This document shows, piece after piece, positions 26,391-36,849 of a stretch of DNA of 64,000 nt. Source of the stretch: Warburgia ugandensis (Eukaryota; Streptophyta; Magnoliopsida; Canellales; Canellaceae); NCBI GenBank assembly GCA_035236585.1, contig CP141128.1:34578684-34642683 (forward strand), given 5' to 3'. Both the position numbers and the translations under genes were made by a program. A model generated the notes under the pieces. That model was not told where the DNA came from and did no database searches. It worked only from the letters and a program-made list of their open reading frames with translations. The stretch's first letter is position 1. Each line of letters begins with the position of its first letter.

Positions 26391-27400
26391 AATTTTAACT
26401 TAGTAGTCTAAGCATCTTCTTGTATGGGTAGTCTAAACATCTTCAAGTTCCCATACAAATATAGTTAAGCTTCCCCAAATTTTCCAACACAAGTAAATTT
26501 TATGTATTTCCACATTGTCCAGCACAGGATACAGCTTGAGTGCAAGTATTTTCCAACGTAAGGTAGCTTACAATGTTCACATTTGTAGCATAGGTGTAGT
26601 TTCTAGTATTTTCAAATTCCAGCCAAGAGGAACTTTAGTATTCCAAAATTTAGATTCATGTGTTAACTTCTGCATTCTCAATTTCAAGTTGCAGGTTAGG
26701 TTTTTGCATTCCTGAGTTCCTGTTACGGGTGTGTCCAATTCGTGCCCATTTCCAACACAGGATCATTTCAAATTTTTGCCAAATATAGTGCCAATTTTGC
26801 CTAAGCTTCAAATTTTTCCTAGAAATATGAAGTTTATCATCCACCATTGTCTTTGATTTTTCAATTTAAGCATTTAAACATTGAAAAAGGTCAAGATGCC
26901 ATTTTCCTGTATAACACGAGCAGGAGAGTTGTGCTTACTGTTTTGTAGATGGTTCACCCATCCTAGTCCCAATACTTGAGATGAATTCATTCTAAGCTTA
27001 CTAATTTTACTAACATTCTCATCATTCATTAAACATGACGAAGGAAGACTCAGCAAGTAGTAAGAAACAAGCACCTGTTTCCTGCATGAAATGTGCAAAA
27101 AATTTGCAGTTTTCTCCCTGCTTGATCTTGTCAAAATAGTGAGCCTAAATTCCAATTTTCTGGGGAAATTTGTTGTACATCTATAGAATATATGCAATCT
27201 TAAAAACCCATGTTGTACTTTTACAAGTTGGGTTCTTAAACTGGGGATTTCAAGCTTGGTTCTGGAAGCACTCCGTCTGCAAATGTATGCAAGAAAACAT
27301 AGCTCGACCAGTCCCTGTTCCTGGTTACACTCCTGTTTGATCCTTGTTAGCACATAATATTTGTGTCCTTTATAATTCAATTCAAGTTTAGATCATCATA
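26391..27400. other. Unassigned DNA with recurring short words
   Basis: Words like 'ttccaacacagg' and 'tttccaacacaag' recur between 26.48 and 26.77 kb. A 168-residue minus-strand open frame (26874-27380) has no motif I recognise and no coding-like context. There is no gene I can support. Confidence 0.3.
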
Positions 27401-27401
27401 G

Positions 27402-29640
27402 AACAAGACCCATAAACTGATTTCAATTTTAATTAGGACATAGAGGGTGATTCTCAAGAGAAATTCATCCCCTGTTTCAAACACACGCAGAAAGCTAAAA
27501 CAGAGCTTGCGCAAACCAGTATAAACATGAATTTAAACAACTAAAAGATGAACTTCCAGTCATGCAATGCAAGCCAAATATCATACAAAATCATCATGCA
27601 ATGAAGAGATTAATCATCATGCAAAAATTTGACAGTAAGGGTGAAATTTCCAGAAATATGCACGGTACTGGTTCAAGCTACAGGAAGTCAAACTCTTCAC
27701 ACTTAGAACTGGAAAATCACTCTGTTTTTGCTTGGGCTAAGATGATCATGCATTAGTAAATTTTCTTATAAACTCCTACTTAGCAATAAGCCCTACAAGG
27801 CGCAGTTTCCTTCTTCTTCACCTTCCTATGATCGAGGAAACGCAGGTTGGTTCTCTACGTGCAACTCCTCTCACACCTCCCTTTTGGTTGCACACATGAT
27901 GTCTTTCTCCCAAATTCTCTCTCTCTCTCAAAGGCCCTCCAGAAGGCTCACTCCAACACACCAGTTTCCTCTTGCCTCACTTCCCATATCATCTTCTTCT
28001 TCCTCACCGGTCCACTCTCCCTCTCTACTGGTTCATCCTTTAGTCGTATGGGCTGGAATTTGTCCCTGCCCATAATTTTAGTTCAGTTTAAACTATAATT
28101 TAATATGCATGCGGGATAAAAGGGACACGTAGGGAGCCAGCTGCCTTTAACTTGAGTCCACACATGGATCGTCTTGATCTAACATTCTTGCAATAATCCA
28201 CTTACTGTGTTTTCAATTAAAACCTTTAAAACCTTCCATGAATCTAATTTTGTTTAATTATATCCTATTCAAGGTATATTTTATAACTGTACCCTGACAA
28301 GACCCGTAAATTAGATTTTCATTTTAATTAGGACGTAGAGAGTGATTCTTAAGAGAAATTCATCCCCCATTCCAAACACATGTAGAAAGCCAAAACAGTG
28401 CATGCACAAACTAGTATAAACATGAATCTAAATAACTAAAAGATGAACTCCTAGTCATGCAATGTATGCTTGGCAAATCGGGTTGGCGAGTCATGTTCGT
28501 GTCGTGTCGAGACTAACCCATTATAGTATATGGGTTGACACAAATACGACCCGCTTAATAATCATATCAAGAACCCGTGACTTGAACACGACATGATTAT
28601 TAAACAAGTCAACATGATATGACTTGTGTAACAAGATTAAATAAATATAAAATAACTAATATAAGATGATTTTTAAAGAACCATCCTATATTACTAGTAA
28701 TATAGGATTGTTTTTGAAGAACCGTCCTATATTTTCAACCTGATTGGTTGACAGGTAGCAGGTTAGATGGGTCAACACGACAAATTAATGGGTCGCGTGA
28801 CAAACAAGTCAACACACGGGTCAACATTGATTAACCCGAACATGATAAGACTCGATCTTAACTTGCTAAATCCCTGTTGGGTTCGAGTCATGTTATCGTG
28901 TCATGTCATATTTTGCCACCCCTAATGCAATGCAAGCCAAATATCATGTAAAATCATCATGCAAACAAAGAGGCTAAGCATCATGTAAAAATTTGACAAC
29001 AAGGCCAAAAATTCCAGAAATATGCATGGTACTGGTTCAATCTACAGGAAGTCAAACTCTTCACACTTAGAATTGGAAAGTCACTCGATTTTTGCTTGGG
29101 CTAAACCGGGCATGCATTAGTAAATCTTCCTATAAACCCCTACTTAGCAATAAGCTCCTACAAAGTGTAGACTTCTTCTTCATCTTCCTATATTGCAAGA
29201 AACGCAGGTTGTTTCTCTACATGAATCTCTTGTCAAACCTCTGTTTTGGTTGCACACTTGGTCTTTCTCCCATATTCTTTCTCTCAAAGGCCCTCCAAAA
29301 GGCTCATCTAGCACACCAATTTCCTCTTGCCTCACTTCCCATTCATCTTCTTCTTCCTCACTGATTCATTCTCCCTCTCTATTGGTTCATCCATGGTCGT
29401 ATGGGCTTCCCAGCCCATAATTTCAATTCATCATAAACTATAGTCTAATATGCATGTGGGATAAAAGGGACATGTGGGAGCTAGCTGCCTTTGGCTTGAG
29501 GCCCCACATGGATAGTCTTGATCTAACATTCTGGCAGTAATCCACTTGCTGTGTTTTCAATTAAAACTTTCCATGCATCTAGTTTTGTTTAATTATATCA
29601 TGTTCAGGGTACACTTTACAATTGTACCCTAGATAGTAAT
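27402..29640. repeat. Two-copy tandem duplication, unit about 0.87-0.9 kb
   Basis: Copy 1 is about 27402-28297 and copy 2 about 28298-29640. Both begin with 'caagaccc' followed by 'ttttaattaggac'. Both contain 'aatatgca' followed by 'ggtactggttcaa', then 'caggaagtcaaactcttc', a CT-rich stretch with 'tctcaaaggccctcca', and end near 'gtaccct'. Copy 2 is longer because a MITE sits in it at 28465-28924. Each copy holds a Ser/Leu-rich pyrimidine-rich frame that is not convincingly coding. Substitutions and indels between copies show the duplication is old. Confidence 0.85.
28465..28924. mobile_element. hAT-type MITE, 460 bp, foldback
   Basis: The insert is flanked by perfect 8-bp duplications ATGCAATG (28457-28464 and 28925-28932), the length typical of hAT transposons. 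The right end reads taggggtggcaaaatatga on the minus strand and the left end tatgcttggcaaatcggg, a matching terminal inverted repeat with drift. The interior is rich in 'gggtcaac', 'cgacacg' and 'gtgtcgtg' words, common in plant MITEs of this kind. A perfect 26-bp palindrome (28683-28708) lies at the exact middle of the element. The empty site is preserved in the first tandem copy near 27.56 kb. It has no coding capacity and would depend on a transposase elsewhere. Confidence 0.8.
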
Positions 29641-30924
29641 ACACTTATTTTGCACTCTCTAGTTAATTAGTTGGAAATTCATCTTGGGCTTTGAGTTGTG
29701 CTTAGGCTAAGACCTTCACTTATTAGTGACCTATCTAATTCCTCAATCTAACACCAACTTATATTTTAATTTTAATTACTCTTTATGAATGTCACTTAGT
29801 AACTACTTAATGTGATTTTTAAATTTCTCTTTTGTTTGGGAAATTTGTATTTCTAAATCTACGGATTAATCTAACAATGAATCCCTAGTGGTTATCTTAA
29901 CCTAATTCCTCGACTAGCTCGTTAAATTTCTCTGTTAATGGTTAAGATATATACTTAATAACTAATTGAATAAATAAAAATTACCCTTTTTTTGCAAGTG
30001 CATTGATTTATTAATTGGAATTGGATATTTACATATATTACAGCTAAACTATTGCTTGTGGAGCCAAACTATTACTTTTGCTAATGCAGAGGTAATAGAA
30101 GGACCAAAGTGCAACCCAAACTAATACTTTCGAGACTAAACTACTTTTTTAGAACTTTAACCACCCCCCCTCTCTCCGTATGTGTGTATTATAGATTGGA
30201 CAATTCTAGCTTCTAAAACTATGTTTTAAAAGAGGAATGCTAAATAGACTCTCCAAGTGAGATCGTTTGTGTACAACTTCTTTTGGAGCTCATCTTTGGA
30301 TGTTAGGAATTATTCTCGTGATTGCTCCACTTTGAACATGGGTTTGATAATTCTAGCATAAGAAATGATAAATTGAAGCTCTCCAAGTGCAGGAGACTCA
30401 CATAAGTATGTTTTTAGGAAATCTATGCCCTTTACCTTATTTGAAGATACTTCGATTTGCTAATTGCAAAACCCATGCCCCTTTAGATTCCCTTGGCCTA
30501 AGATACTTTTAGTGACCAATGATTAAAAAAATTGAAAAAAATAGTTAAAATTAATCTATGCTATGAATTTTCACATCTAGCCTAAACAAGTGTTGAGTAA
30601 TAAGATAAATCACATTGATCTCCTAGAAAACTTTATGCTTTTCAATCCAGTAGACATCAATGCCGAGACAATGACATAAAATGATTCATATCATTAAAAG
30701 ATGGGATCTAGTGAAAGTGGTACAAAGATATCTTTAAGATGATAGCGTTATCAAATTCATAGAATTCTGGACCAATTCACATCCGCTAGAGAGATCAGAT
30801 GGGCTGGTCAAGATCAGGCCAAAGTGGGGCCTTCCATGTAAAAGTGGCACATTGAATGGCAACTTACCATTTCGTTGCGCCTTCCTGTAACATTCCTCAA
30901 CATTTCATGTCTGATGGATTCCAA
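29641..30924. other. AT-rich DNA, nothing recognised
   Basis: I see no gene, no paired repeat and no transposon ends in this stretch between the tandem duplication and the MULE-like element. Confidence 0.3.
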
Positions 30925-31862
30925 TTGGGATTTTTGTAAAAATGCCATTACATTTTGGAATTTTTGCAAAAAAAGATTAATATTTTACAAATTTTACAAA
31001 TTTGGCATTAAGTTTTTAAATTTTTTACAAAATTGTCATTCTATTAGTTTTACATTCTTTTTCCTTGTTAATTTTTACAAAATTGTCATTCTATTAGTTT
31101 TACATTCTTTTTCCTTGTTAATTTTTACTAAATGTCAATATTACTCTTGTCCCTTATGGAAGTCCTTGTTTTTGGCACATTTTTCTGTGCCCGTGTGCCT
31201 GTTGCAAGCGCTATCCAATCAACAGCGATCAGATCCCCCTACTGGCTATTGATTGACAGCGATCAGATCCCCCTGCCCCTAACCCCATATCGGCGCCCAC
31301 CCAACAGCATTGTCATCACCCCCCCTAAGATCATCAGCTCCGTTGCCCTATCCACCCACAGCATCATCGCCACACCTCCCCCGCCCCCCTTTCAATTCTT
31401 TTGCATAGACTGGGGCCGGGTCGCAACAGAGCAGTAGTGCATAACAGTGCCTCTTCTGCCGCCATTCCTAGACCTAGCAGTAGATGGGCAAGCTGTGAGC
31501 ATGTGCTAGATCCAAAAAGTAGAGTCTCGATCAACCTATAGAGAGAAGATCCCCGTGCAACTGACCCCATATCCCCCCACCCTCTCCCCTACCCCCAATT
31601 TTCGACTGCTGCCTCACTCCCTCAGTCGTAGTCCCTGTTTTCTGATGCCTTCCCTAGTGACCGCACGGTTTTCTAATGTTTGTTAGACAAGAGTAAATTT
31701 AGAATTTTGTAAAAACTAACAGGGAAGGAGGATAGAAACCCAACAGAAAGGCAAATTTGGGAAGTTCATGAAAATTTAATGGCAAATGCACAAAATTAAA
31801 AATATATTAGATATTTTTACAAAAATTTCAAAATGCAATGGCAGTTTTGCAAAAAATCCAAT
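30925..31862. mobile_element. MULE-like element with long inverted ends and C-rich cargo
   Basis: The left end (about 30925-31152) and right end (about 31686-31862) are imperfect inverted repeats of about 175-230 bases. The left outer part reads 'tttttgtaaaaatgccatt', and its right counterpart is 'aatggcagttttgcaaaaa' on the plus strand. The inner limits also match ('ttactcttgt' at left, 'acaagagtaa' at right). Long A/T-rich ends with 'tgcaaaaatggc' words are typical of Mutator-like elements. The 533-bp interior is strikingly C/G-rich compared with everything around it, as when such elements carry captured gene pieces (Pack-MULEs). I could not find a clear 9-bp target duplication. The left end is lengthened by a perfect 50-bp tandem duplication. 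Confidence 0.6.
31022..31121. repeat. Perfect 50-bp tandem duplication
   Basis: Two identical 50-base units lie at 31022-31071 and 31072-31121 inside the left inverted end of the MULE-like element. The right end has only one counterpart. Identity suggests a recent duplication, or an assembly duplication. Confidence 0.95.
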
Positions 31863-31894
31863 CGAATATAAGAGAACCTTTTCTCTTTCCCTTC

Positions 31895-32080
31895 GTTGGC
31901 GAAGATGCCGAGAGTTGCAGGGAGTATTCTATTTTCTAGCATGGAGGTCGAATCCCACCATCCTCTACAGAAATCCACTCGATGGAGACTCCGAATCCAA
32001 CAGTTTCAAATCGACCGTATCTTCCCAAGGGTTCATCTCTGGATCACCTTTTCACGATGCAATTAGAGGTGGGGCTTTTC
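31895..32080 (+). other. Exon-like patch, unrecognised
   Basis: Just after the MULE-like element the composition turns gene-like. ATG codons at 31904 and 31941 share one frame that stays open to about 32065 (some 50 residues, including KSTRWRLRIQQFQIDRIF). The overlapping frame 31786-32235 is also open for 149 residues. From about 32.1 kb the DNA becomes T-rich like an intron. It could be the first exon of a host gene whose upstream region took the MULE-like insertion, a gene fragment, or chance. I recognise no protein family. Confidence 0.2.
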
Positions 32081-32299
32081 ACAGATTCTTTCGACGATCT
32101 TCTTATTCTTTCGTTCTTAGTCTGTTTTGTGAATCAACCCTGTATTTATTGATTACTCTATTGGGAAAGGAGCAGATAGAACGTAAGTGTAGAGATTTAT
32201 CACATGCAAAATTGATTTATATGCAGATCGACTAGGGTTTTCTTTGTTATACCTCGATAATAAGATTTTTTTAGATGATTAGGTGCTTGCTCCGCAGAA

Positions 32300-33472
32300 C
32301 GTGTTCTCTTAGGGAAATGTGGTCACTCTTCGTGATAAGATTATTACTACCTTCTTGTTTGTATTCTCTTCCGTTTCAATTCCTGTGTGGAAAAGAAACT
32401 AGGAATATGACCTTGGGATTTCTAAAAACTTGTTCGATCCATCCTTTTTGGATTTGGACTCAGGTTTGAGATCGTTTAGGTGAATGTTGATTAGCATTCA
32501 TTTTCTAATGAATTGTTTTTAGTTGTGTTTGGGGGAATGGAGTGCTTTTGCTTTTCTCTGGTTTGGATTTTTGTTGACTCGTTGTTTAGTGCTTATCAAA
32601 GTTTTGCATTTCATTTCATCAATCTGATTTTTCTTTTCATAATGTACCATTTGAAAAAGAGAAGAATGTAATGATGCTTTTTGTTGCATGCTCTTTGAAT
32701 CTTTTGTGTTTTGGGAGGTAACTTTCTTTTTTGGGTATTCTAAGATTTGTTCATGCAATAGTACAAGTGATTTGAAGGGAGAATTAGTTTTATAAGATTG
32801 TTGCAGTATGGTTTAAAAATTGTGGTTAAGCTTTCAAATCTTGTTTTGTAAGTTTATTTGGTCACGTCATGGTTCAAGTCAACCTGGATATGTTAACAAT
32901 ACACTTAGGCACCTTATAGGTACTACCTATCTCTAATGCATAATTGTCGGATTTTACATGTGTATCGTGATTATAGGGCTTGAAGTGATGTGCCATGTTA
33001 CATGGGTTATGAGTATAAAGCAAGTACAAATGGCAGTGAATACGTAAAATATGCAAACCTCCAAAATGAGAGTACATAAGATGGCTATTATTTTTTTCTT
33101 TTGCTTTCTGTTTGCAACTTCCAATATCTGCTAATTCTTCTACAAATGTCAAATACGAAAATTTCTGTATTTGAAAAATATCTTAATAGTTTGATAAGGG
33201 CTGAAAGTTTCTTTATATGTTGGCTAAATGAGAAGTTGAAATCTTACTATGTTTCAATAACTAATGTGGTAACTTATATTATTATCTACTGATATAATTA
33301 CTAAGTTTGTAGGGTCCAGGTTGGTGTGCAGGCACATGGTGTCTAGGATGTATTTATACTAGATATATGTAGAAACAGATATAAATGTCTTGGTGAATGA
33401 TAGGCACTTTCTTTCTCTCAGCTGTTTTTTACCACATTTTGGTTATTTAAGCTTTGAGACTCCAAATGCATC
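32300..33472. other. T-rich DNA, nothing firm
   Basis: No coding order is visible. The sequence is T-rich on the plus strand to about 32.8 kb, as an intron would be if the patch at 31.9 kb were an exon, but no acceptor or downstream exon could be recognised. Confidence 0.25.
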
Positions 33473-35130
33473 ATCGTCATCGTCATCGTCATCAAGACCT
33501 TATCCTGATTAGGGGTTGTCCACATGAATTTTGTTTCTCCATTCCCCTCTATTAAGTATCATATCTTCATTTGGTCCCAAAGTTTTAAATCTTTTCTCAG
33601 CATTTCTATTCACATTCTTTTGAGCCTTCCCCTTGCCCTTTTAGAACCTTCAACTTGGATTGCTTTACTTCTTTTAACCGGTGCCATTTTTAGTCTTCGT
33701 CGAACATGTCCAAACCATGTAAGTCTAATCTTCTTCATCTTGTTACCTATTGGTACTACTCCTAAGTTTCATCTAATGTTCTCATTTCTAACTCTATGCT
33801 TTCTTGTCTTGTTGTTCATCCATCTCAACATCCTTTTTTCAGCTATGCTCATCCTATGTACGTGTTGTTCTTTAACTGCCCAACACTCTAATCCATAGAG
33901 CATGGCTGGCCTAAAATCAATCCTATAGAATTTTTCTTTCTGTTTGAGTGGCACTTGCCGATCACACAAAACTCCAGAGGCACATCTCCATTTGTTCCAA
34001 CTCACTTGGATTCTATGGGTAACCTCCATCTTAATCTCTTTGCTCTCATGAACTATTGATCCCAAGTATCAAAAGTAGTCTTTTAGGGAGAATTCTTGGT
34101 TATTAATTTTTATTGGTGCTCCACTCTTGTTTCTCTCCTTGCTAAAATTACATTCTATATACTCTATCTTAGTTTGACTAATTTTAAATCCTTTAAATTC
34201 TAATGCATTTCTTCATAACTTTAGCTTTGTGTTTATGACCTCTCTTATCTTATCAATCAAATGTTTTGTTCTCATCCACAACCAATGTGAAAAGGTGTGG
34301 TCCTAACATTTGTTATCGCTTCCTCATACATATTCTCGATTATGTCTATATACTCTCGTGAGACCCCTTTCTCACCCACCACCCACCAAATAAACTCTTT
34401 GGGGACCCTATCATAAGCTTTTTCTAAATCAATAAAGACCATTTGGAGGTCTGTTATCCTCTCTCTATATTTCTCTATCAATTGTCTAAGTAGGAAAATA
34501 GATTCTATGGTAGACTTTTCAAGCATGAAACCAAATTGGTTCTTTGATATACTTGTCATATGTTGTAGCCTCATCTCAATCACTCTTTCAAAAGTTTCAT
34601 GGTATGCCCATAAGTTTGATCCCAAGACAATTAGTGCAACTCTTTATGTCTCTTTTATTCTTATAAATTAGTAGAATCAAGCTCTTCCTATATTCGTTCG
34701 GCATTTTCTTTGATTTTACAATATTGTTAAATAATTTTGTCAACTAAACTACTCCAGTATCTCCCATATACTTTCAAACCTCTATTGGTATACCATCGAG
34801 CCCTAGAGCCTTTCCTGATTTCATCTTATTTAAGGACTCTTTCACTTTAGGTATTCTAATCCTATGTTTGTATCTACAATGTCCAATGTTATTTGGGTTT
34901 ACAGTACTTTCAATCCCTATATTCTTAGGGCAATTGTCATTTAGCAATTTTTTAAAGTAACTTTCTACCTTTGTTTGATCTCGTCATTTTTTTACTAGTA
35001 CCCGGGCATCACTTTTACCTGCGCACTTCCCAAACCCCATGACATGAATCCATGCCTACTTCCACTGCACCAGGGTTTTGATGCAGCATGTTGCTTCCAA
35101 ATACATGTTCCGCTTTATGTATTGATTCCT
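33473..35130 (-). mobile_element. RTE-clade LINE, internally deleted
   Basis: On the minus strand the order is a 5'-region fragment (about 35.03-35.13 kb, matching 41.10-41.17 kb), then reverse transcriptase from about 34.97 kb. Recognisable words are KSKKMPNEYRKS-like sequence, KNQFGFMLEKSTIES and MVFIDLEKAYDRVPKEF. The C-terminal part follows with VTHRIQVSWNKWRCASGV and LYGLECWAVKEQHVHRMS, and the 3' tail of repeated CAT/CGT trinucleotides lies at 33473-33495 on the plus strand. The endonuclease domain is missing between the 5' region and the reverse transcriptase. The stretch that should hold the catalytic FADD motif (near 34.27 kb) is also missing, so the copy is dead. A match to the other RTE copies in the window is obvious. 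Confidence 0.85.
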
Positions 35131-36199
35131 TTAAACTGCTCTTTCCGCCCTATGTACTATGTACTACCTTTATTAATAATACATTTTTCTTTTCTAAGAC
35201 AAGTAGATTGCTGGATATAAAAAATTTCCATATCAAGATTCTGGCCTGCACTATGCAACCATAAGAGTTATTCATGAAGCTGAGCAAAAGTTCATACACT
35301 AGAACTATGTTTTGGCAGGGATGAGTTTTCAACTCAAAATATGCAAGAGATACCTCCTTTTTTCCCCAAAATTTTAAACTAAGTCATAAGATGGAAACAG
35401 TTAAAAAAGATACAACAGAATGGTAGAATTGCCACATGTTCTATTAATTACTTCGAGCTCCCCCGTTAGGTAGGGAGGGCACCAGTGAGTTAGCTGATCT
35501 AGGAGTATATTAATATTATCATCAGCTGTCACACATTTTCTAATAACCAGTATTCCCTAGTATGTTTATTTTCCCCTAGAGATTACATTTGCTGAGTTGC
35601 CTTCTGCCATTACAAGACCCTGCATATTGGGCTAAAGACTTTTAGTCTCATGATCACCATGTGAGCCTTCGCTTTATTAAAAGTCAAGGGGCTGTTGTGA
35701 GCTTTTTATGCATCTCTATGTTCCATCAAAAGAGATGTAAGATTTTGTTCTAGTGGCCAAGTTTTCGTCCACCCAGCTAAATGCATTGATTGCCTTAGAA
35801 TGCATAGGCCAAAGTGAAAGGAATATTGGCCTCAACTTTAGAATGTTGTTGTTGGTTGTACGAGTACACATCTTGTAGGATTCTGCAAGAGGTCATGATC
35901 TTGGAAAAGTAAGGTGTATGGTTTGACCCTTGATGGTCTTGACTATGCTTTTATTTCCACTAGAAACTGCGTGTCCTCCCTTGTTAAATCTTTTGAGAAA
36001 GACAAGGCAGGGAGTTGATCTTTGGTAAAGAAAAGGACAAGGTCCTCATATCAATAGTTTCTCTTCTTAGTTCTATCAAGTCTATTTAGGTGTTACCAAG
36101 GGGATGTTTATGCTTGGTAAAGTTACCCTGCTTGGATGACCATCCGAAACGAATGTAGGGCCACTATTATCCCCTCACCTTTCTTATGAGGGATAGAGC
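35131..36199. other. Unassigned, possibly decayed L1 flank
   Basis: No confident feature. It leads into L1-like reverse transcriptase wording at about 36.23-36.345 kb and may be upstream L1 sequence too decayed to recognise. Confidence 0.25.
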
Positions 36200-36224
36200 T
36201 ATGGAAATCAAGTACTTGTATTGA

Positions 36225-36345
36225 TTATTCTTGTCAATGGGTGATATACAAGTATACTACTTTATTGCAAGTTCTTGCTAATAGGACGGAGAAAGCAATT
36301 GATGAAGTTGAATCTCTACATCAAGGAGCATTTTTAGAAAGTAGC
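36225..36345 (+). mobile_element. L1-type LINE reverse transcriptase, part before the nested insertion
   Basis: The plus strand reads YKYTTLLQVLANRTEKAIDE followed by HQGAFLES, resembling the L1 block 'YKIIAKVLANRLKKVI...QGAFVEGR'. It stops at the GTAGC target duplication of the old chromovirus (36341-36345). The next expected L1 block resumes after 59239, so the chromovirus inserted into an L1 copy. Confidence 0.6.
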
Positions 36346-36637
36346 TGATGTAGAATAGTATTAAAGAGAATAGTAGAAACAATCTAAGAGAGTTGTGGCT
36401 TCGATCACTCGAGAAAGCACACTTTGAAAGATTTTCAATCACAAATCTCAAATTATCAAGTTCAAAAACTGTCTAACTATTTGTTGTTCACCACTGCTTA
36501 TAGGAATGTGTGAAAACCCTAAGTTAACAAAGTATTGAATACTCCGTGCATAACAAACATAAATAATTATAAGTTTCTCTAAAATAGACTAATGTCTCTA
36601 GTGGCCTCTGTGGGATCCATGAGTTCAATCCCTATCA
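36346..36637 (-). repeat. Downstream LTR of the old chromovirus
   Basis: About 290 bp. It matches 45446-45688 and 59216-59238 along its length with scattered substitutions, for example 'agtattaaagagaat', then 'ctcaaattatcaa', then 'tgagttcaatcc'. The outer end abuts the GTAGC duplication. A purine tract on the minus strand (complement of 'tctctccccatct', 36638-36650) precedes it on the inner side, as a polypurine tract should. Confidence 0.85.
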
Positions 36638-36849
36638 TCTCTCCCCATCTTAGAAAGATTTGACCCTGGTGAATGAAAGCTTTGGTGTAGCTCCAAAAGA
36701 GCGAAATTGAGTCGCTGAAGTTCGGATTCTGTAATCCAAGTGCAATATGAGACTAGACGATGATGAAACTTCACTAGAAACTTAAGAAAGCCCCATTTCA
36801 TGTCAAAGTGTTCGAGCCATCCACAATGTCCTCAATCTCATTGGGTCTT

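Noticed and set aside
26874-27380. 168-residue minus-strand open frame
   Set aside because: No recognised motif, no coding-like context, and it sits in DNA with recurring short words; treated as chance.
27847-28098. Ser/Leu-rich open frame, with a relative at 29092-29364
   Set aside because: Pyrimidine-rich DNA in the tandem duplication; the frames do not keep the same ends or protein-like substitutions.
30918-30926. Candidate 9-bp target duplication of the MULE-like element (attccaatt)
   Set aside because: The right flank offers only a partial, shifted match, so no duplication is claimed.
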